35,158 bases of DNA, taken from JBKEDC01 sp047972995 (GTDB lineage: Bacteria > Bacteroidota > Bacteroidia > Bacteroidales > Prolixibacteraceae). Position numbers and translations under genes: made by a program. Location of the stretch: NCBI GenBank assembly GCA_047972995.1, contig JBKEBD010000026.1:1-35158 (forward strand), given 5' to 3'. Each line of letters opens with the position of its first letter. Position 1 is the stretch's first letter. The notes beneath the pieces are model-generated. The model did no database searches. It was not told the DNA's origin and was given only the letters and a program-made list of their open reading frames with translations. Positions 33,997 through 35,158 of this stretch are shown piece by piece.

Positions 33997-34036
33997 TATT
34001 TTCATAAAAGGATATTGATATCCTTTTATGAAAATA
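33997..34036. promoter_or_regulatory. 19-bp perfect palindrome over the yecH promoter
   Basis: The left arm 33997-34015 and right arm 34018-34036 are exact reverse complements around a 2-base centre (core AAAAGGATAT-TG-ATATCCTTTT). It ends two bases before the -7 box of yecH and covers the region where RNA polymerase would bind, as expected of an operator for a dimeric regulator. Confidence 0.65.
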
Positions 34037-34038
34037 CT

Positions 34039-34046
34039 TATCTTTG
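34039..34046 (+). promoter_or_regulatory. Putative -7 box of yecH
   Basis: TATCTTTG matches TAnnTTTG, 25 bases before the ATG, giving a short leader. The -33 region lies in the 19-bp palindrome. Confidence 0.6.
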
Positions 34047-34071
34047 TAAAAGTAAAACAATAAAAATAATC

Positions 34072-34314
34072 ATGAAACAGGTACATGCACATGAACTGCT
34101 AAAGATGATAGCAGACAAAACAGTTCCCATGACTCTCGATGAGATAAAAGTCATGGCTATAAACTCAAAAGGTGATGATGCTCAATATTATGCCTGCTCG
34201 GTGAGCGACCTAGATACCGATGGAATAATAGACTTCTTTATAGAACGAAGGAAAATTATTAAAAAAGGCAATGGGTATGTGGTGAATTTTGGTGAAGTAT
34301 GTAGCCACCATTAA
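34072..34314 (+). CDS. yecH: YecH-family (DUF2492) putative metal-binding protein
   Basis: Small 80-residue cytoplasmic protein of the YecH/DUF2492 family, the same size as family members. The N-terminal VHAHELLKMI (His5, His7) corresponds to the HGHEVL motif. YYACSVSDL (Cys42) and the end VCSHH (Cys77, His79, His80) supply further likely metal ligands. The biochemical role is unknown; metal binding is the family annotation. I start at the ATG after AAAATAATC because it directly precedes the family motif and lies behind a good promoter box; an open frame extends 50 codons further upstream without family similarity. The 19-bp palindrome at its promoter suggests tight regulation. A broken Crp/Fnr gene lies nearby in convergent orientation. 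Confidence 0.8.
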   Translation: MKQVHAHELLKMIADKTVPMTLDEIKVMAINSKGDDAQYYACSVSDLDTDGIIDFFIERRKIIKKGNGYVVNFGEVCSHH

Positions 34315-34370
34315 CAATTCATATTTGAGATCACTATCATCCGAAAGTTTTTTCGAGGTTCAATAAAAAG

Positions 34371-34911
34371 CCTGAAGAATTCCTATTTTTGTTTTCACGA
34401 CAAAATCAAAAACGATGGAACTCTTCAGGCGAAACAAAAATGCAGACAAACCAGTAATCAAGCAAATTTTAGATCTAATTCCTACATGGCTTCTCTAGCT
34501 GTGTTGCCAAACATAGGTCAGATAAGGGATGTAACAAATATAAAACATATAATCAATTTGTTGCTCTAATTTTCGGACAGCTGTATAGATGAGATTGCTC
34601 CATGAGATTTCTGCAGGTATTGGCATGAGTAAGAAGCTGGTAGCTAACATTGGTCTAAATTAAATCCCGGCTCGCTCTACAATGAGTGATGGTAATGCCA
34701 AACGTGATTGGCACGTTTTTGAGAGCTTGTATTACAGACTTCTAAGTCATTATAATAGAGTTTTAGCAAAGCACCATTACAGTCATCAAATTGAGCAAAT
34801 CAAGAGCCGTTCAGTGAAATTGATAGATAGCTCAGTAGTGTCCTTGTGTTTGTCAATATTTGACTGGGCAAAATATCAGACAGCTAAAGGGGGCTTGAAG
34901 ATACACACTCA
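34371..34911 (+). mobile_element. Decayed IS4-family insertion sequence remnant
   Basis: Includes a long imperfect hairpin at the left (CCTGAAGAATTCC 34371-34383 with GGAACTCTTCAGG 34417-34429, 12 of 13 pairs) and the 5' third of a transposase gene. The right part is missing: the sequence joins Crp/Fnr coding DNA near 34910. No matched terminal repeats or target duplication can be seen, so the left boundary is approximate. Confidence 0.65.
34415..34911 (+). pseudogene. IS4-family transposase N-terminal fragment (DUF4372 type)
   Basis: Begins MELFRRNKNADKPVIKQ and continues in pieces: ILDLIPTWLL, then a shifted frame SDKGCNKYKTYNQFVALIFGQL, then HEISAGIGMSK, a stop in ...GLN*IPARS, and TMSDGNAKRDWHVFESLYYRLLSHY to FDWAKYQTAKGGLKIHT. 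These blocks are the familiar N-terminal half of Bacteroidetes IS4 transposases with a DUF4372 domain. At least two frame changes and two in-frame stops are present, and the catalytic C-terminal portion is absent, so it is inactive. Confidence 0.78.
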
Positions 34912-35096
34912 CTTCTAACATGCCCACTAAGCACGATGCGAATTTCCTCCAATTGATTGCCTCGTTGCACAATCGTATCGTTTTTAGCATAATGCAATAC
35001 TCGATAATGCAATTGTTCAAATTCTTGCTGGATAACATTAACCGGAACACCTTTAAATAAAGGAGATTTACTAATTGTTTGGAAGTTGATGTTCAT
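34910..35096 (-). pseudogene. Crp/Fnr-type regulator, N-terminal fragment
   Basis: About 62 codons from MNINFQTISKSPLFKGVPVN match the start of a cyclic-nucleotide-binding-type sensor domain: the SPLFKG helix, YAKNDTIVQRGNQLEEIRIVLSGHVRSE beta-roll strands. After GHVRSE the frame runs into IS4 remnant DNA (CVSSSPL then stop at 34884). The rest of the sensor domain and the DNA-binding helix-turn-helix are missing, so it cannot be a functional regulator. Position next to yecH and its palindrome suggests it may once have controlled that promoter, which is inference only. Confidence 0.7.
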
Positions 35097-35158
35097 AACT
35101 AATGTGATTTTTTTGTTTTCTATCTCATTACGATGGAAAGATAATGTTTTTTCAGTCA

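Noticed and set aside
33997..34036. Palindrome as a transcription terminator
   Set aside because: It lies upstream of a promoter box between divergent genes, with no gene ending near it, and its AT-rich stem without a distinct T-tail is more operator-like.

Overview
The window looks like chromosomal DNA of a Bacteroidales-type Bacteroidota. The evidence is moderate GC, start sites mostly without Shine-Dalgarno sequences, several good matches to the Bacteroidetes -7 promoter box TAnnTTTG, many lipobox or Ala-Gln signal peptides, large GH78/GH106/GH127/GH2 enzymes, a DUF6261-like gene and a Bacteroidetes-type IS4 remnant. No rRNA or other species-level marker is present, so I do not go below the order.

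Left edge (1-2.96 kb): a tRNA-Asn(GTT) gene with its own terminator on the minus strand, then a plus-strand pair encoding a SulP anion transporter and a beta-carbonic anhydrase, probably a bicarbonate uptake/CO2 handling operon. A bidirectional terminator separates it from the next block.

Centre (2.99-28.33 kb, all minus strand): ten large exported carbohydrate-active genes. Transcription runs from high to low coordinates, and terminators and promoter boxes suggest these units: GH78 - five-bladed propeller glycosidase - GH2 lipoprotein - GH2 beta-galactosidase (28.3-18.6 kb); GH106 (18.4-15.1 kb); SGNH acetylesterase - DUF5703/GH95-like protein - GH78 - GH127 (14.6-5.9 kb); GH78 (5.75-2.99 kb). 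An eleventh gene, a GH2 with a malectin-like domain (33.7-30.1 kb), is a separate minus-strand unit. Together they would remove terminal L-rhamnose (three GH78 and one GH106), L-arabinofuranose (GH127), beta-galactose or a related sugar (three GH2) and acetyl groups from a branched plant glycan such as pectic rhamnogalacturonan side chains or arabinogalactan. The exact substrate is inference. No SusC/SusD pair, polysaccharide lyase, sulfatase or dedicated regulator is in the window, so this is a debranching cluster whose transport and sensing functions must lie elsewhere.

Right side (28.4-35.16 kb): regulatory and mobile DNA. Seen here are a LacI-like half-palindrome TGTAAACGTT upstream of two units (and a third copy inside the start of another unit), four copies of a 13-bp near-palindrome spaced exactly 42 bp, a 154-bp MITE-like element with perfect 18-bp inverted ends and a 5-bp target duplication, a DUF6261-like gene broken by a frameshift, a YecH-family gene behind a 19-bp perfect palindrome overlapping its promoter, a decayed IS4-family transposase, and the N-terminal stub of a Crp/Fnr regulator fused to that remnant.
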